This document shows, in pieces, positions 12,957-14,677 of a DNA stretch of 14,677 bases. The first letter of the stretch is position 1. Each line of letters starts with the position of its first letter. This DNA comes from Candidatus Vogelbacteria bacterium (lineage in GTDB: Bacteria; Patescibacteria; Paceibacteria; UBA9973; UBA12445). Location: positions 1 to 14,677 of the forward strand of contig JACQCW010000102.1 in NCBI GenBank assembly GCA_016201425.1, in the 5' to 3' direction. The notes beneath the pieces are model-generated. The model saw nothing but the letters and a program-made list of their open reading frames with translations. It was not told the origin of the DNA and made no database searches. The translations under genes and the position numbers were made by a program.

Positions 12957-14243
12957 CTACTGACCAATTCCTTCATAATTGAAGCCTAGGTTCTGGGCTT
13001 CTTTTTTGTTGTATAAATTTCTAGCGTCAACAATATTTTTATTATGAATATTTTTTTTGATCTCGTTCAATGATATTTTTTTAAAACGGACCCAATCAGT
13101 CATAACAACTAAACAATCAGAGTCTTTTAACATTTTAAGAGGATCAGAACTAAAAATCAGCTTTGGAAAGATTTTTCTTCCATTATCTTCCGCCGCGGGA
13201 TCAAAACAGACAACTTCAACATTAATTGAGATTAATTTAGATATTAGGCTTACGGCCGGTGACTCTCTAAGGTCGTCCGTCTCTGGCTTAAATGCTAAGC
13301 CCCAAATAGCGATTCTTTTACCATTAAGATTTTTTAATTCTTTTAAAACTTTTCCATAGACAATTTGTATTTGCTTCTTATTTACATCTTCGGTGGCCAT
13401 TAAAAGCGGTAACTCAACGGCATTTTGCTTGGCGATACTCAAGAGCCCCTTAACATCTTTTGGGAAGCAAGATCCACCGTATCCAGGACCAGCGGAGAGG
13501 AAGGCATACTTCCCTATTCTCTTATCGAGCTTCATCCCAGTGGCGACATCACGCACATCTGCCCCAGTCCTTTCACAAAGACCCGCGAGACTATTTATAA
13601 AAGATATCGAACTTGCAAGATAAGCATTAGAGGCGTACTTAATCATCTCTGCGGTTCGCAAATTGGTAAACATAACATCAGTTTTGATCGGGCTATAAAG
13701 TTTCGCCATTATCTTTTTCGCTCCCCCTGACTCAACTCCGATCACAACCCTATCGGGCTTCATAAAATCACCCACAGCCTGCCCTTCCCTCAAAAATTCT
13801 GGATTCGAAACGACATCAAATTTGCCTTTTAAATAATTTGAAATAATTTGCCTGACCTTCTCGCCAGTCCCTATCGGAACTGTAGACTTATTTACGACAA
13901 CTACATAGTGATCAAGCGCCGAGGCAATATCTTTAGCAGCCGTTTCGATATATTTGGTTTCAACTGTTCCATCATCCTTCGACGGCGTGCCAACAGCAAT
14001 AAAAATAACTTCTGCTTTTACTATCCCCTCTTTTGTGTTACTAAAAAATTCCAACCTACCATTATTTATATTCTTCTTTAAAAGCTTTTCAATTCCGGGC
14101 TCATATATTGGCGATATCCCCTTCTTTAACTTCTCGATCTTTTCTTTGTCAATATCAATACACGAAACTTCATTACCAAGCTCGGCAAAGCAAACACCCG
14201 TCACAAGTCCCACATACCCCGTCCCAATTACACTTATTTTCAT
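12957..14243 (-). CDS. ugd: UDP-glucose 6-dehydrogenase
   Basis: A 428-residue NAD-dependent enzyme that oxidises UDP-glucose to UDP-glucuronate, a precursor for surface polysaccharides. The N-terminal Rossmann fold starts MKISVIGTGYVGL and continues with CIDIDKEKI. Other family marks are NKSTVPIGTG (118-127), NPEFLREGQAVGDFMKPDRV (147-166), the catalytic box GPGYGGSCFPKD with C259, and the C-terminal domain GLAFKPETDDLRESPA. The start at 14243 is chosen because the Rossmann strand begins there and TATAAT ends 6 nt upstream; the frame is open 8 codons further. It is convergent with ftsZ. UDP-N-acetyl-mannosamine dehydrogenase is a relative, but the sequence fits the Ugd type. Confidence 0.95.
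   Translation of the reverse strand: MKISVIGTGYVGLVTGVCFAELGNEVSCIDIDKEKIEKLKKGISPIYEPGIEKLLKKNINNGRLEFFSNTKEGIVKAEVIFIAVGTPSKDDGTVETKYIETAAKDIASALDHYVVVVNKSTVPIGTGEKVRQIISNYLKGKFDVVSNPEFLREGQAVGDFMKPDRVVIGVESGGAKKIMAKLYSPIKTDVMFTNLRTAEMIKYASNAYLASSISFINSLAGLCERTGADVRDVATGMKLDKRIGKYAFLSAGPGYGGSCFPKDVKGLLSIAKQNAVELPLLMATEDVNKKQIQIVYGKVLKELKNLNGKRIAIWGLAFKPETDDLRESPAVSLISKLISINVEVVCFDPAAEDNGRKIFPKLIFSSDPLKMLKDSDCLVVMTDWVRFKKISLNEIKKNIHNKNIVDARNLYNKKEAQNLGFNYEGIGQ
12981..13007 (+). terminator. ftsZ terminator embedded in the ugd 3' coding end
   Basis: On the plus strand GAAGCC (12981-12986) pairs with GGCTTC (12996-13001) around a 9-nt loop, followed by six T (13002-13007). It lies 25 nt after the ftsZ stop codon and inside the last 20 codons of ugd, which is read on the other strand. 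Confidence 0.8.
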
Positions 14244-14249
14244 ACAACC

Positions 14250-14258
14250 ATTATAACA
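14250..14258 (-). promoter_or_regulatory. Extended -10 promoter of ugd, placing the start at the ATG
   Basis: On the minus strand TGTTATAAT is a perfect extended -10 (TGN plus TATAAT). Six nt separate it from the ATG at 14243, so the mRNA should be leaderless. No good -35 box is visible at 16-18 nt, as is common for extended -10 promoters. Confidence 0.7.
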
Positions 14259-14280
14259 GCGCCACAATAAATTTAGTTAT

Positions 14281-14310
14281 AAAAAAATCCCCCGGCGCGT
14301 TGGCCGAGGG
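14281..14310 (-). terminator. Rho-independent terminator of the ADP-ribosylglycohydrolase gene
   Basis: The minus-strand RNA pairs CCCTCGGC (14310-14303) with GCCGGGGG (14296-14289), one T-G wobble, with a 6-nt loop, then A and seven T (14287-14281). It lies 11 nt after the stop codon and just upstream of the ugd promoter. Confidence 0.9.
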
Positions 14311-14321
14311 TTGAAACCCTG

Positions 14322-14677
14322 TTACTTAAACTTCTCCATAAGCTTGGCTCCGACATCCATCAAATACTTAGCGCCAGTCTTGGGGCTACCATGTTCCAGA
14401 TTCATAAACATAAACAATGGTAATCCAGCTGTTTCGCTCTTGGGTTGTCGTCCGCTCGCAATACCCATAGCTATAGCAGCAACCGAGTCAGTGTCGCCAC
14501 CCATAAGCATAACCTCTTTGAGCAACGGCTTAAGTGTATCGATTGCGGAAACAGCCGTTACCAAATGCACGACTGCGCGAACAGTTGTAATCGCAACTGA
14601 TTCCTTATCAGTTCCAACTACGGGTTGGCGGCCCCACGAGTTCTTTAGGTCGAAGACATAGCCAAACCTCTGAACAT
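14322..14677 (-). CDS. ADP-ribosylglycohydrolase family protein, N-terminus cut by window edge
   Basis: The minus-strand frame is open from the right edge to a TAA at 14322, showing the last 117-118 residues; the 5' end lies outside the window. The diagnostic stretch is MGGDTDSVAAIAMGIASGR, the C-terminal metal-binding GGDTDS/T-x-A motif of the DraG/ARH family, preceded by a helix (ITTVRAVVHLVTAVSAIDTL) and followed by a short C-terminal domain (GLPLFMFMNLEHG). The family removes ADP-ribose from proteins or small ADP-ribose adducts, using two Mg ions held by such Asp residues. A GTG at 14570 is in frame but would leave only 82 residues, so it is not the real start. The gene has its own terminator. 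The N-terminal metal ligands cannot be checked here, so activity is inferred. Confidence 0.82.
   Translation of the reverse strand, partial: VQRFGYVFDLKNSWGRQPVVGTDKESVAITTVRAVVHLVTAVSAIDTLKPLLKEVMLMGGDTDSVAAIAMGIASGRQPKSETAGLPLFMFMNLEHGSPKTGAKYLMDVGAKLMEKFK

Noticed and set aside
1..14677. tRNA, rRNA, CRISPR array, transposase or insertion-sequence ends
   Set aside because: Reading both strands I found no cloverleaf, no regularly spaced repeats, no transposase motif and no long terminal inverted repeats.
482..14677. Recoding of TGA as glycine (genetic code 25)
   Set aside because: All core genes are full length with TGA treated as stop, so recoding is not needed; only the lack of TGA stops is notable.

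Overview
The window looks like a piece of a small, reduced bacterial genome of the Candidate Phyla Radiation (Patescibacteria, Parcubacteria-like). This is inferred, not proven. The support is a short four-domain S1 protein, a HEAT-repeat/kinase-like fusion, a secreted peptidoglycan-binding/lamin-tail-like protein, a compact rpsU-ybeY-ftsA-ftsZ run, and core genes without Shine-Dalgarno (SD) sites. All core frames are open under the standard bacterial code. None of the 18 complete or 3'-complete genes ends in TGA (12 TAA, 6 TAG).

Layout. 1-2710 is an accessory block, all on the minus strand: a left-truncated unknown gene, a NadM-like adenylyltransferase behind a small secreted Cys-rich protein, and a three-gene unknown operon with one three-helix membrane protein. 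These genes look GC-richer by eye than the core, have strong SD sites, and sit in promoter-to-terminator cassettes. 2758-6647 is on the plus strand: a secreted peptidoglycan-binding/lamin-tail-like protein, a HEAT/kinase-like protein and ribosomal protein S1. 6659-7120 is another minus-strand cassette with one small unknown gene. 7207-8504 holds divergent pth and lepB; hisS follows lepB. 9898-11745 holds rpsU-ybeY-ftsA, then ftsZ from its own promoter (11737-12955). ftsZ converges on ugd (UDP-glucose 6-dehydrogenase, minus strand). The right edge is the C-terminal part of an ADP-ribosylglycohydrolase (minus strand), again with its own terminator.

How it fits together. The plus-strand core covers translation (S1, S21, HisRS, YbeY for rRNA maturation, Pth for peptidyl-tRNA recycling), protein export (LepB), division (FtsA tethering FtsZ to the membrane) and surface polysaccharide precursors (Ugd). 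The most striking signal is two gene-expression styles side by side. Core genes lack SD sites, and at several the -10 box ends 6-7 nt before the start codon, so their mRNAs should be leaderless. The accessory genes have TTGA(C/T)-N16/17-TAGNNT promoters, leaders of about 45-60 nt, SD sites and individual hairpin terminators. No rRNA, tRNA, CRISPR array, transposase or insertion sequence was seen.
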